NCBI GenBank assembly: GCA_006226495.1
Contig: SBGU01000032.1
Span: 46,043 to 110,042 of the forward strand
Source: Alphaproteobacteria bacterium
GTDB taxonomy: Bacteria; Pseudomonadota; Alphaproteobacteria; Sphingomonadales; Kordiimonadaceae
DNA: 64,000 nucleotides
Direction: 5' to 3'
This document shows positions 8,928-19,300 of the stretch, in pieces. Below the pieces are notes generated by a model that was not told where the DNA came from, ran no database searches, and saw only the letters and a program-made list of their open reading frames with translations. A program made the position numbers and the translations under genes. The number at the start of each line of letters is the position of its first letter. Within the stretch, counting starts at the first letter, position 1.

Positions 8928-10372
8928 AACAAGGTCCCCTGCCGGTCGCTGCCACCTGTCGGCTTTTTGGGTTTTGGTTTGGGCACGGGTTTTGGGGCCG
9001 GGGCCGGTTCGGGCGCGGCACCGTTCAAAACCTGCATGGCGGTGGCCCCGTCCGCGAAGCGCACGGTGACCTGATCGCCGGTCGCCAGACTTGTTGCACG
9101 TGCAACAGGTTTGCCGCCCGCGTCGGTGACCAGCGCATAACCGCGTTCCAGCACCTTGGTATAGGACAGGCTTTCAAGCATGCGGCCCGACGCCTCGAGC
9201 CGCGCACTGAGGTCGGCAAGACGGCGGCTGTAGGCCGGGGTGATGCGGTTTTCGGTCGAGCGCAACTGGCCTTCGCGGTATGCCAGCAACTGTTTCAGCC
9301 GGCCGACACCCAGCCCGCCCACCAGGCGGTTCAGTTTCGCCGCCTTGATCTGGGCTACAGCCATCAGGCCGCGCGGCAGGCGTTCCGACAGGTCGTCAAA
9401 GCGCTGTTCGGCAAGACCCAGGATATCCCGCGGGCTGGGCAGGCCGCGCGCAAGGCCGCGCAAGCGTTCGACCCGGTCGCGGATCATCAGGCCGCGCAAT
9501 GTGGCCAGCCGGCGACCAAGGTCGGTGACGCTGTAAAGCAATTCCTCGCGCACCGGCACGGCCTTTTCCGCCGCACCCGTTGGCGTTGGCGCGCGCAGGT
9601 CGGAGACATAATCGATGAGGGTAGTGTCGGTTTCGTGCCCGACCGCAGAAATCAGGGGAATCCGGCTTTCGGCGGCGGCGCGCACCACCACTTCCTCGTT
9701 GAAGGACCAGAGGTCTTCAATCGAACCGCCACCGCGCGCGACGATCAGCACATCGGGGCGCGGCACACTGCCCGTGCCGTCGATGGCATTGAAGCCGCGA
9801 ATGGCGGCAGCCACCTGTTCCGCCGCCCCCTGCCCCTGCACCAGCACGGGCCAGACAAGCACATGGCGCGGGAACCGGTCATTCAGCCGGTGCAGGATAT
9901 CCCTGATCACGGCCCCGGTGGGCGAGGTCACGACCCCGATCACCTTCGGCAGGAACGGGATCGGGCGTTTGCGCGCGGGGTCGAACAGACCCTCTGCCGC
10001 CAGCTTTTTCTTGCGTTCTTCCAGAAGCGCCATCAGGGCGCCGGCGCCCGCCGGTTCCATATGGTCGACCACCATCTGGTACTTGGACCGCGCGGGGTAA
10101 GTGGTCAGTTTGCCGGTGCAGATAACTTCCAGCCCGTCTTCCGGCACGAAGGTGAAGCGGCTGGCGACACCACGCCAGCATACGCCGTCCAGCACAGCCT
10201 GGTCATCCTTCAGGGCAAAATAGACATGGCCCGACGAAACCCGCTTCACGCCCGAGAGTTCGGCCCGCACCCGCACATAACCGAACTGGTCCTCGACCGA
10301 GCGCTTGAGCGCGCCCGAAAGCTCCGACACGGTGAATTCATATGTGTTGCTGCCGGTTTCCGCGTCTGACAT
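8924..10372 (-). CDS. xseA: Exodeoxyribonuclease VII large subunit
   Basis: A 482-residue XseA, the catalytic large subunit of exonuclease VII, which degrades single-stranded DNA with the XseB small subunit. An N-terminal OB-fold (about residues 10-105, [21 protein letters not shown]) precedes the nuclease domain with [32 protein letters not shown] and [21 protein letters not shown] long coiled-coil region follows, then a family-typical C-terminal segment ERGYALV. The last 40 residues are a Pro/Lys-rich tail ([15 protein letters not shown]), probably disordered. xseB is not adjacent. It heads a run of overlapping genes with the M23 peptidase and TorF-like porin, which have no obvious functional link to it. 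Confidence 0.95.
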   Translation of the reverse strand: MSDAETGSNTYEFTVSELSGALKRSVEDQFGYVRVRAELSGVKRVSSGHVYFALKDDQAVLDGVCWRGVASRFTFVPEDGLEVICTGKLTTYPARSKYQMVVDHMEPAGAGALMALLEERKKKLAAEGLFDPARKRPIPFLPKVIGVVTSPTGAVIRDILHRLNDRFPRHVLVWPVLVQGQGAAEQVAAAIRGFNAIDGTGSVPRPDVLIVARGGGSIEDLWSFNEEVVVRAAAESRIPLISAVGHETDTTLIDYVSDLRAPTPTGAAEKAVPVREELLYSVTDLGRRLATLRGLMIRDRVERLRGLARGLPSPRDILGLAEQRFDDLSERLPRGLMAVAQIKAAKLNRLVGGLGVGRLKQLLAYREGQLRSTENRITPAYSRRLADLSARLEASGRMLESLSYTKVLERGYALVTDAGGKPVARATSLATGDQVTVRFADGATAMQVLNGAAPEPAPAPKPVPKPKPKKPTGGSDRQGTLL

Positions 10373-10487
10373 GCCGTTCCCTTTTTTGCGAATTGCGCAC
10401 CCTGGCCCATTCGGGCTTGAGTGAACAGGAACCTATGATACAAGGGGGCAGCCTTCAAGCAACCCTGCCGCAACACAGGTGAAAAAT

Positions 10488-11765
10488 ATGAATATCCTCG
10501 TCATTGGTTCCGGTGGCCGCGAACATGCCCTGTGCTGGAAAATCGCGCAAAGCCCGCTCATCGGCTCGCTTTACTGCGCCCCCGGCAATGGCGGGATCGC
10601 CGATGTCGCCACCTGCCTGGACCTGGATGTCACCGACCATGCCGGTGTGATCGACTTCTGCAAGAGCCACGAGATTGCGCTGGTGGTGGTTGGCCCCGAA
10701 GCGCCGCTGGTTGCCGGCCTTGCCGATGACCTGGAAGCCGCGGGGCTGATGGTGTTCGGCCCATCGAAGGGCGGCGCGCAGCTTGAAGGCTCCAAAGGCT
10801 TCACCAAGGATATCTGCGCCAAATATGGCATCCCGACCGCCGCCTACGGCCGGTTCGCGGATGCCGTCGCCGCCAAGGCCTATGTCGAGGCGCAGGGCGC
10901 ACCGATTGTCGTGAAAGCCGATGGCCTTGCTGCCGGCAAGGGCGTGATCATCGCGCACACCGTGGCCGAAGCCCTGGAGGCCATCGACACCATCTTCGGC
11001 GGCGCCTTTGGCGACGCGGGCGCGGAAGTCGTGGTCGAAGAATTCATGGAAGGCGAAGAAGCCAGCTTCTTTGCGCTTTCGGACGGCAAAACCACCCTGG
11101 CGCTGGCAACGGCGCAGGACCACAAGGCCGTAGGTGACGGCGACACCGGCCCCAACACCGGCGGCATGGGTGCCTATTCGCCCGCGCCGATCATGACCGA
11201 CGCCCTGTGCGCGCAGGTAATGACCGAGATTATCGAACCGACCGCGCGTGCCATGGCCGACATGGGCCACCCCTACAAGGGCGTGTTTTTCGCAGGGCTT
11301 ATGATCACGAAGGACGGCCCCAAGCTGATCGAATATAACTGCCGCTTCGGCGACCCCGAATGCCAGGTACTGATGACCCGCATGGACAGCGACCTGGTGC
11401 CGCTGTTGCTGGCATGCGCCAAAGGTGAACTGGCCGGCCACAGCATCAACTGGAAGGACGATGTGGCGCTGACCGTGGTGATGGCCGCAAACGGCTATCC
11501 CGGCAACTATAAAAAAGGTACGGAAATCAAGGGTGTGGACCGGGCGAGCGAAGGCACGGGCGCGAACATCTTCCATGCCGGCACCAGACAGTCGGACGGT
11601 CGCCTGCTGGCTACCGGTGGCCGCGTCCTGAACGTGACCGCGACCGGCAAAACAGTGACCGAGGCACAGGCCAAAGCCTATGCCGCGGTCAAGCTGCTGG
11701 ACTGGCCGGAAGGTTTCTGCCGGTCGGATATCGGCTGGCGCGCGGTTGCCCGCGAAAAGGCCTGA
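10488..11765 (+). CDS. purD: Phosphoribosylamine--glycine ligase
   Basis: A 425-residue GAR synthetase, the ATP-grasp enzyme that joins glycine to phosphoribosylamine in the second step of purine synthesis. Seen are the N-terminal [17 protein letters not shown], the ATP-grasp blocks [16 protein letters not shown] and [26 protein letters not shown], and [15 protein letters not shown]. The ATG at 10488 is chosen because AGGTG lies 5 nt upstream and the protein then begins in the usual way; a GTG at 10479 would add three residues. It is divergent from xseA and convergent with fumC, with a short hairpin between the two stop codons. Confidence 0.96.
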   Translation: MNILVIGSGGREHALCWKIAQSPLIGSLYCAPGNGGIADVATCLDLDVTDHAGVIDFCKSHEIALVVVGPEAPLVAGLADDLEAAGLMVFGPSKGGAQLEGSKGFTKDICAKYGIPTAAYGRFADAVAAKAYVEAQGAPIVVKADGLAAGKGVIIAHTVAEALEAIDTIFGGAFGDAGAEVVVEEFMEGEEASFFALSDGKTTLALATAQDHKAVGDGDTGPNTGGMGAYSPAPIMTDALCAQVMTEIIEPTARAMADMGHPYKGVFFAGLMITKDGPKLIEYNCRFGDPECQVLMTRMDSDLVPLLLACAKGELAGHSINWKDDVALTVVMAANGYPGNYKKGTEIKGVDRASEGTGANIFHAGTRQSDGRLLATGGRVLNVTATGKTVTEAQAKAYAAVKLLDWPEGFCRSDIGWRAVAREKA

Positions 11766-11777
11766 GCCCTTTACCCG

Positions 11778-11796
11778 GAGGGGCGTCAGCGCCCCT
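11778..11796. terminator. Candidate hairpin between convergent purD and fumC
   Basis: The sequence AGGGGCG-TCAG-CGCCCCT can form a 7-bp GC stem exactly between the two convergent genes, including the fumC stop codon. No U-tract follows on either strand, so it is a weak terminator candidate. Confidence 0.4.
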
Positions 11797-13189
11797 CGGC
11801 CATGGCACGGGGGTCGACCCAGGTGTCATAGTCGCTTTCCGACAAGGCCCCCGATGCCAGCGCGGCATCCCTGAGGGTCAGGCCCTCCTTGTCCGCCTTC
11901 AACACAATCTCTGCCGTTTTGTCGTAGCCGATGCGCGGCACAAGGGCCGTTGCAACCATCAGGCTGCGCGCCACATTGTCGGCAAGGCGCGCCCGGTCGG
12001 CCTCCAGCCCTTTCAGGCAACGGTCCGTGAAACTGGCCATGCCCTCGCCCAGCAGGATCATGCTTTGCAGCAGGCTGTAGGCAATGACCGGCTTGTAGGC
12101 ATTCATCTGGAAATGACCGCCCGCCGCCGCCTGGGTGACCGTGTCATGGTTGCCGAAGATACGCACGCAGATCATGGCCAGGCTTTCACACTGGCTGGGG
12201 TTCACCTTGCCTGCCATGATCGACGAGCCGGGCTCGTTCTTGGGCAGGATCAGTTCTCCAAGGCCGGCACGCGGGCCGGACCCCAGAAGCCGCACATCAT
12301 TGGCATATTTGAACAGCACGGTTGCAAGGCCCGACAGGGCGGCAGACACCGCAAACAGGTCCTGATGCCCTGCGATCTTGCTGAAACGGTTGGCGGCACT
12401 TTTGAAACCGATACCGGTCAGGCCCGCAAGCGTATCTGCGTAGGCCGCGCCAAAATTCGCGGGGGCATTGAGGCCGGTGCCCACCGCCGTGCCGCCCTGC
12501 GGAATTTCATGCAGCGCATCAAGGGCATGGTGCAGGCTTGCGGCGGCAGCCTTCAACTGGTCGGCAAATGCCGCGAATTCCTGACCCAAGGTCATGGGCA
12601 CCGCATCCTGCAGATGAGTGCGCCCGACCTTCACAAGGCCGGCGAAGCGCGTGGCACAGGCCATGGTTTCGCCAATCAGGCCATCAAGCTGCGCCTGCCC
12701 CTGGTCCTGCCAGCACAGAAGCGCAGACAGGTTCATCACGGTCGGGATACTGTCGTTTGACGACTGCGCCATGTTGACATGGTCGTTCGGATGCACCGGT
12801 GCCTTGGCCCCCAGGGGCGCGCCCGCCAGTTCGTTGGCGCGGTTCGCAATCACCTCGTTTGCATTCATGTTGAACTGGGTGCCCGAGCCGCTTTGCCAGA
12901 CCGGCAACGGGAAATGCGCCTCAAGGCGCCCATCCGCAACTTCCTGCGCCGCGCGGAAAATCAGGTCCGCGAGTTTGCTGTCGAGGTCGCCGTTCGCGGC
13001 GTTCGTTTTGGCCGCAGCCAGCTTGTGCAGCCCGAGCGCCCGCACGAACACCGGCGGCATGCGGTCAGTGCCCATCGGGAAATTGCCGCGCGCCCGTTCG
13101 GTTTGCGCGCCCCAGTAACGGTCCGCCGGCACGGCGACGGCGCCAAGGCTGTCGCGTTCTTCACGGGTGTTTGCTGATTTGCTGGTCAT
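11786..13189 (-). CDS. fumC: Class II fumarate hydratase
   Basis: A 467-residue iron-independent fumarase of the TCA cycle, converting fumarate to malate. Family blocks are present: RYWGAQTERARGNFP, SGTQFNMNANEV, the HPNDHVNMAQSSND block and QGGTAVGTGLN. The superfamily signature reads GSSIMAGKVNP, whereas it is nearly always GSSIMPGKVNP, so the usual Pro is Ala. The start ATG at 13189 has GGAGG 7 nt upstream; an upstream ATG at 13216 has no such site. Related lyases (aspartase, argininosuccinate lyase) are excluded by the overall match to FumC. Confidence 0.93.
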   Translation of the reverse strand: MTSKSANTREERDSLGAVAVPADRYWGAQTERARGNFPMGTDRMPPVFVRALGLHKLAAAKTNAANGDLDSKLADLIFRAAQEVADGRLEAHFPLPVWQSGSGTQFNMNANEVIANRANELAGAPLGAKAPVHPNDHVNMAQSSNDSIPTVMNLSALLCWQDQGQAQLDGLIGETMACATRFAGLVKVGRTHLQDAVPMTLGQEFAAFADQLKAAAASLHHALDALHEIPQGGTAVGTGLNAPANFGAAYADTLAGLTGIGFKSAANRFSKIAGHQDLFAVSAALSGLATVLFKYANDVRLLGSGPRAGLGELILPKNEPGSSIMAGKVNPSQCESLAMICVRIFGNHDTVTQAAAGGHFQMNAYKPVIAYSLLQSMILLGEGMASFTDRCLKGLEADRARLADNVARSLMVATALVPRIGYDKTAEIVLKADKEGLTLRDAALASGALSESDYDTWVDPRAMAEGR

Positions 13190-13243
13190 AACGGCGCCTC
13201 CATGGAAGGAGACCATTCCAGCATAGAAACAAGACAGATGATA

Positions 13244-13265
13244 GACACCCCTTGGTATGGGTGTC
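13244..13265 (-). terminator. Short hairpin after the PAS-histidine kinase gene
   Basis: GACACCC (13244-13250) can pair with GGGTGTC (13259-13265), giving a 7-bp stem just past the kinase stop codon on the minus strand. The sequence after it (TATCATCTGTCTT) is only moderately T-rich, so this is a tentative terminator. Confidence 0.35.
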
Positions 13266-13277
13266 CGGGGCGGCGGC

Positions 13278-14810
13278 TTAATCCTCGCCCTTCAGCTTCA
13301 CCTTGAAGGGCGGGAAGACGATGCTGACCCGCGTGCCCACGCTGGGCTGGCTGTCGATGGTCATGGTCGCGCTCAGTTTTTCTGCAAAAGCGGAAATCAG
13401 CGGCAGGCCGAGGCCCGAGCCTTCATGCCGGCGGCTGAGGCTGCTGTCCACCTGCCCGAACGGGCGCTTGGCGATCTTGATCTCTTCGGCGGTCATGCCG
13501 ATGCCGGTGTCGGTAACACTGAGGCACAGGCCGCCGGGCGCGGTTTTTTCAAGCCCGACCGTAACCTTGCCACCGGGTTCGGTGAACTTGATCGAGTTCG
13601 AAAGCAGGTTCAGCGTGATCTGCTTGATCAGCCGCTCATCGGCCTCGAGCAGGACCGAGTTGTCGAACCGGTGCTCGAGCGTCAGGCCGGCCTCGAACGC
13701 ACGCTGCTGCACAAGGGTCACGCACATCTCGAGCGCTTCGAGCGGGTCGATCCAGGTCAGATAGGCTTCCAGCCGCCCGGCTTCCACCTTCGACAGATCG
13801 AGGATGTCGTTGATGATGGACAGGAGGTGCGTGCCACTTTCATGGATGTCGCGGGCATATTCGGCATAACGCGGGTTGCCGATCGAGCCCAGCATCTGGT
13901 CCTGCAGGATTTCGGCAAAACCGAGGATGGCGTTCAGGGGTGTCCTGAGTTCATGGCTCATGTTGGCGAGGAATTCGGATTTGGCGCGGTTGGCAAGCTC
14001 GGCGGTATCCCGGCTGCGCTGCAGTTCCTGCGCCTGCACCAGGTCTTCTGTCACGTCGCGACCGATCAGCAGCAGAAGCTGTTCCGATCCCTGTTCGATC
14101 TTTTGGGCAAAGAGCCGGAAATGCCGGATCAGGTTGCCCCGCGTCCGAACCGTGGTCGGCACGTCGGTCATTGAGGCATTCATCTTCAGTTCTTCGACAA
14201 AGCGGCTGAGGAAGGTCGGGTCGGCCCAGATCCCCAGCATGTGGGAGGTCTGGCCGATGACATCGTCGCGCCGCCTGCCGAACACATTCAGGAACGCCGG
14301 GTTTACATCCAGGATGCGGCCATCCCTGAGGTTGGACAGGATCATGACCTCGGGCGTCAGGCGGAAGACATTGTGGAACAGGTGCTCGCTGTTCTGTCGC
14401 GCCTCGGCGGCTTGCATACGGTCGGTAATATCATAGACACAAGCGACGATGGCCGGTTCGCCCTGCCAGTCAACCACATTGGCGCGGCAATTGACCCAGC
14501 GGGCCTCGCCGTCTGCGCGCCGCAGGCGGAATTCGTAATTTTCGGGGGCATCACCGCCGCCCATGCGCAGGCGGTAATTCTCTTCGACGAGGGCGCGGTC
14601 CGCTTCGTGAATCCAGGTGGCCAGCGGTTCATTGCAAAGCTCGGCGACAGTCCCATCAAAGCCCAGAAGCTGGCGCAACGGTTCGTTGGCAAAAAGCACC
14701 CTGTTGCCCTGGCGGACCATTACTCCTTCCGCAAGCGCATCCAGAAGCGCAACCCGGCTGGTCTGCGTGTCGTCACTTGCCGGCACGGGTATATCCTTTT
14801 CCAACAACAT
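13278..14810 (-). CDS. PAS-domain sensor histidine kinase
   Basis: A 510-residue histidine kinase without membrane segments, so probably cytoplasmic. Two PAS-like domains (about residues 15-130 and 140-255, the first with a PAC-like end EPAIVACVYDITDR) precede HisKA, with SHELRTPLNAILGFAE (His near 285), and HATPase_c, with NLLSNSIKFTEPGG, DTGIGM and GSGLGLPL. The dimerisation helix (IHESGTHLLSIINDILDLSK) is closely like that of the kinase at 5239-7353 and of the DivJ/PleC/PdhS group. The ATG at 14810 has AGGA close upstream; a GTG at 14822 would add four residues. No regulator partner is adjacent. Confidence 0.87.
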   Translation of the reverse strand: MLLEKDIPVPASDDTQTSRVALLDALAEGVMVRQGNRVLFANEPLRQLLGFDGTVAELCNEPLATWIHEADRALVEENYRLRMGGGDAPENYEFRLRRADGEARWVNCRANVVDWQGEPAIVACVYDITDRMQAAEARQNSEHLFHNVFRLTPEVMILSNLRDGRILDVNPAFLNVFGRRRDDVIGQTSHMLGIWADPTFLSRFVEELKMNASMTDVPTTVRTRGNLIRHFRLFAQKIEQGSEQLLLLIGRDVTEDLVQAQELQRSRDTAELANRAKSEFLANMSHELRTPLNAILGFAEILQDQMLGSIGNPRYAEYARDIHESGTHLLSIINDILDLSKVEAGRLEAYLTWIDPLEALEMCVTLVQQRAFEAGLTLEHRFDNSVLLEADERLIKQITLNLLSNSIKFTEPGGKVTVGLEKTAPGGLCLSVTDTGIGMTAEEIKIAKRPFGQVDSSLSRRHEGSGLGLPLISAFAEKLSATMTIDSQPSVGTRVSIVFPPFKVKLKGED

Positions 14811-15110
14811 GTTCCTGGTCACAAGTTTAGACCCTGCCCTGAATTTGGTAACAAATCATAAAAATAGCGATTAAAATTGCAATCATCAAAAGTCCATACG
14901 GAATGAGCCGCCGCCGGGACGCCGCAAGCTGTGGTAACAAAAGCCAAAACCATGCCAGGGCCTTGCCAAGAGCATGAAGGAAATGGCCGGCGGCCATTGA
15001 AAAGCGCGGGACTAAACCATAAATAAACGAGTGACATCTATATAGACTTGATATATATGGATTCACATAAGCAATAGTGGCTTAAGCCACATTGAAAAGC
15101 GAGGAAGACA
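14811..15110. other. Intergenic region between divergent kinase and RND operon
   Basis: About 300 bp without a credible gene. It is markedly more AT-rich than its surroundings, especially near 14850-14890 and 15020-15060, and must hold the promoters of both flanking units. The only sharp element seen is the 14-bp palindrome described separately. Confidence 0.6.
15077..15090 (+). promoter_or_regulatory. 14-bp perfect palindrome upstream of RND operon
   Basis: GTGGCTTAAGCCAC is a perfect palindrome ending 20 nt before the GTG start of the adaptor gene and 10 nt before its GAGGA ribosome-binding site. It follows an AT-rich stretch (TTGATATATATGG). Its position suits an operator for a dimeric repressor, as is common for RND pumps, but no regulator gene is adjacent. 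Confidence 0.5.
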
Positions 15111-16295
15111 GTGAGGAAAATTCTCAAGATCGCCGCACCGGTCGTGGTGCTGGGGGTTGCGATCGGTTCCGTTGCGGGCCTTTCGGCAGCCAAAGATGCT
15201 CCGGCAAAAACCGAAGAAGAAGCGCGCCCCGTGTCGCTTTATGTCGATTCGGTTCAATCTGAAAATGTGAAACTGACCGTGCGCACACAGGGTGAAGTCC
15301 GTCCCAAGACGGAAATCGACCTGATTCCGCAGGTTTCCGGCCGGATCGTTTCAATCAATGACGTGTTCGCCGAAGGCGCCGGTTTCGACCAGGGCACGAC
15401 CCTGATCCAGATCGAAGATGCTGACTATCAGCTCGCCGTGGCAAGCGCCGAGGCACGTGTGGCCGAAGCCGCCGTGAACCTTGAAAAACAGATGGCCGAC
15501 GCCCGCATCAAGCGCAAGCAGTGGCAGGAATGGGTGAAAGACGGCGAACCGACGCCGCTTGCCCTGAACCAGCCGCAGGTTGCCGAAGCACAGGCCAAGG
15601 TACGTGCCGCCAAGGCCGACCTGGACAACGCCAAACTGAACCTGGACCGTACCAAGATCCGCGTGCCCTATCAGGGCCGTGTGCTTGAGCGCAAGGTTGG
15701 TGTTGGCCAGTATGTTTCGGTCGGCACCACGCTTGGCCGTGTCTTTGCCACCGACAAGGTTGAAATTCGCCTGCCGCTGACCGACGACCAGCTTGCCGAG
15801 TTGGCCCTGCCGATCGGTTTTGTCGCCAAAGCCGACAATGCGCCTGCAGTTACCCTGCATGCCACAGTGGCCGGCGTGCCTCATGAATGGACCGGTCGCA
15901 TCGTGCGCACCCATGCCGCGATCGACCAGCAGACCCGCCTGATCTATGCCGTTGCCGAAGTGCAGGACCCGTATGGTGCCGCATCCGACCAGGGTGTGCC
16001 GCTGGCGGTCGGCCTGTTTGTCAGCGCCGAGATCGAAAGCGTCGTACCGCAGCATGCCTTTGTCATGCCGCGTACCGCCCTGCGCGGTGACGACCAGGTT
16101 TATGTGATCCGCGACGGCAAGATGGAAGTGCATACGGTTGAGGTCATGTCCACCACTGCAGACCATGTTTATGTTTCGGCTGGTGTCGCTGCAGGCGACC
16201 AGGTCGTGACCTCTGCAGTACGTGCCGCCTATGACGGCATGGCAGCGACCGCAATCACCCGCAGTGCCCAGAACGACGCATCTGCGTCGCGCTAA
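15111..16295 (+). CDS. RND efflux transporter periplasmic adaptor subunit
   Basis: A 394-residue membrane fusion protein. The N-terminal hydrophobic segment (residues 4-25) is a signal or anchor. Then come a lipoyl-like half (VSGRIVSINDVFAEG, with the partner half RVPYQGRVLERKVGVGQYVSVG), a helical hairpin (about residues 105-185) and beta-barrel and membrane-proximal domains (PRTALRGDDQVYVI). It would link the inner-membrane pump to an outer-membrane channel. The GTG start has GAGGA 5 nt upstream. The permease gene starts 11 nt downstream. No outer-membrane factor is encoded nearby, so a TolC-like protein from elsewhere would be needed. Confidence 0.9.
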   Translation: MRKILKIAAPVVVLGVAIGSVAGLSAAKDAPAKTEEEARPVSLYVDSVQSENVKLTVRTQGEVRPKTEIDLIPQVSGRIVSINDVFAEGAGFDQGTTLIQIEDADYQLAVASAEARVAEAAVNLEKQMADARIKRKQWQEWVKDGEPTPLALNQPQVAEAQAKVRAAKADLDNAKLNLDRTKIRVPYQGRVLERKVGVGQYVSVGTTLGRVFATDKVEIRLPLTDDQLAELALPIGFVAKADNAPAVTLHATVAGVPHEWTGRIVRTHAAIDQQTRLIYAVAEVQDPYGAASDQGVPLAVGLFVSAEIESVVPQHAFVMPRTALRGDDQVYVIRDGKMEVHTVEVMSTTADHVYVSAGVAAGDQVVTSAVRAAYDGMAATAITRSAQNDASASR

Positions 16296-16306
16296 GGGGA
16301 AGCAGC

Positions 16307-19300
16307 ATGAACAAGATTATTGAATGGTGGGCCCGCAACACCGTTGCCGCCAACCTGTTGATGCTCGGCATTTTCCTTGCCGGTATCCTGGGCTTCACGG
16401 CCATGGAACGGGAAATGGAACCGCAGGTGCGTTTCCCGGGTCTGCAGATTGAGGTTTCCTGGCCGGGCGCAAGCCCGCAGGAAGTGGAAGAACAGATCGT
16501 TGCCCGGATCGAGGAATCGGTCCGTGACCTCGACAATATCGACTGGGTGCGCTCGTCATCGGGCGAAGGCTTCGGCGGCGTCTATATCCTGGCCCGCCAG
16601 AGCGCCGATTTCGCCCAGTTCATGAATGACGTGAAAATCCGTGTCGACTCCATCGCCAGTTTCCCGCGCGATATCGAGCCCCCGCGGGTTCAGCAGTGGG
16701 TGAACCGGGACGAAGTGATCCGGGTGGCCGTGCATGGCAACCTCGAGGAACGCGATCTCAAGAACCTGGCCGAAAAACTGCGCCGTGAAGCGGCCCAGCT
16801 TGAAGGCGTTTCGATTGTCGACCTCTTCGGCACCCGCCGTGAGGAAGTCTCGATCGAGGTAAGCGAAGAAGCCCTACGCCGCTATAACCTGAGCTTTGCC
16901 CAGGTGGCGACCGCCGTGCGCAACAACTCGCTCAACAGCTCGGGCGGTTCGGTACGCACCAACGCCGGTGAATTCCAGTTGACCGCGCGCAACATGGCCG
17001 ACACCAAACACGACTTCGGCAACATCATTGTTCGTCAGACCACCGACGGCGGCACCATCCGTGTGCGCGATATCGCCAATGTGGTCGACGGTTTCGAGGA
17101 CGAGGACATTCTGGCCACCCTGAACGGCGAGCCGGCGATCCTGTTGCAGGTCATGTCGACCGACAATATGGACATTGTGAAGATGTCCAACTCGATCTCC
17201 GAATGGGTGAAAGAACGCCAGGCAACCCTGCCGGCCGGCGCCAAACTGACCCTCTGGACCGACGCCAACGAAGCCTTTGAAAGCCGCATGAACACCATTG
17301 GCGGTTCAGCCTTCCAGGGCCTGGTGCTGGTGCTGATCGTGCTGATCCTGACCCTGCGCCCGAAAGTCGCCTTCTGGGTGGCCATCGGTATCGCAACCGC
17401 CTATGCCGGCGCCTTCATCCTGTTGCCGGCCCTCGATATCTCGATCAACATGCTGTCGACCTTCGCCTTCCTGCTGGTGCTCGGCATCGTGGTGGATGAC
17501 GCCATCGTGGTGGGTGAAAGTATCCATAGTGAAAGCCAGCGCACGGGTGGTGGCATCACCGCAGCCGTGTTCGGCACCCAACTGGTGGCCAAGCCGGTTA
17601 TCTTTGCGGTCCTGACCACCATTATCGCCTTCCTGCCCTGGGTATTGCTGGATGGCAGCACGTCCGAGTTCACCCGCCACATCACCTGGGTGGTTGTCAC
17701 CGCGCTCAGCTTCTCGCTGATCGAGGCGCTCCTCATTCTGCCGGCGCACCTGTCGAAGCTGAAGCCGCGCACGAACCTGGGTCGCTTCGGTCGCTTCCAG
17801 AAGCGCATCGCCGACAGCATCACCAACTTTGCGCAGTTCAAATATCGCAAGATGGGCAACTGGGCGATCCGTAACCGTTACCTGACCTTCACCTTCTTCG
17901 TCGGCCTGTTTGTCGTGTCGATCTTCGGCATTTTCGGCAACGACTATGTGAAAAAGTCGTTCATGCCGGAAATCGAATCCGACCAGATCATCGTCGATGT
18001 GACCATGCCGGAAGGTGCGCCCTACAGCCGTGCGCTCGAAATCCTTGCCCAGTTGCAGGATGCCGAGAAGAAGCTGGTGGACGAAGTGAACACCCGCACG
18101 GGCGGCGAAGGCAAACTGATCGAGAACTGGTACACCCGTTCCCGCCGGGACAGTGTGCTGGCCATCGTGAAGCTGGCGCCGCCGGAAGTGCGCGAAATGT
18201 CGGCCAAGGACGCTTCCCTGCGCCTGCGTGAACTGATCGGTGATATCCCTGACGCCAAGTCGGTGTCGGTGGATTATACCCAGGGCAACAATGACGCCGG
18301 TTTCGACCTGTCGATCCGCCACCCTGACCTCGACACCCTGCGGGCCGCCGTATCCGACCTCGAGGACCGCCTGCGTACCTATGACGCCCTCTATGACGTT
18401 CGCAACAACCTCGAAGGCGCCAGCCAGGAAATCCGCATCACCCTGAAGGCCGGTGCAGAAAAACTGGGCCTGACCCTCGCAGATGTGACGAGCCAGGTGC
18501 GCCAGGGTTATTACGGCATCGAAGCCCAGCGCATTCCGCGGAACGGCCAGGACGTGAAGGTCATGGTGCATTACCCCAAAGAATCGCGCCGGTCGATCGA
18601 AAGCCTGAAGGACTTCCGGGTTCGCACGTCCGATGGCCGTGAAATCCCGCTGTCCGCGGTCGCCAACCTGAACTACGAACCGGGTATCAAGCGCATCCAG
18701 CGCTGGAACGGCAACCGTGCCGCCCGCGTAAGCGCGGACCTTAAGGAAAACGTCAACAAGGACATCATGACCGACCTCCGGGAAAACTTCTTCCCCGAAT
18801 GGAAGAAAAAGTACCCGGGCCTGATCACCGAAAATATCGGCCAGGCAGAAGGGGAGGCAGAGTTCATCTCCGACGTGGTTCGCCTGTATGCAGGTGCCCT
18901 GTTCTCCATGTACATGCTGCTGGCCATTGCCTTCCGCAGCTACTGGCAGCCGTTCGCGATCATGATCGCCATGCCCTATGCCTTCGTGGGCGCAGTGCTG
19001 GGCCACTTCGCGGCCGACCTGACCATGGCGATCTTCAGCTACTTCGGCATTGCCGCCGCCGCGGGCGTCGTTGTGAATGACAACCTGGTCCTGGTGGATG
19101 CCTGCAACAAGCTGAAGGAACGGGGCATGAAACCCCTGGAGGCCATTGTCGAAGCCGGTGTAACCCGCTTCCGTCCGATCCTCCTGACCTCGGTCACCAC
19201 CATTATCGGCCTGACCCCGATGATGATGGAGCGGTCGATCCAGGCAGCCTTCCTGAAGCCCATCGTGGTTTCGCTGGCAGCGGGCGTGTTTGTCGCCTTC

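Noticed and set aside
14827..15066. A 79-codon minus-strand frame with a hydrophobic stretch between the PAS-kinase and RND genes
   Set aside because: It lies in the AT-rich promoter region, has no convincing ribosome-binding site and matches no family I know. It remains a weak possibility only.
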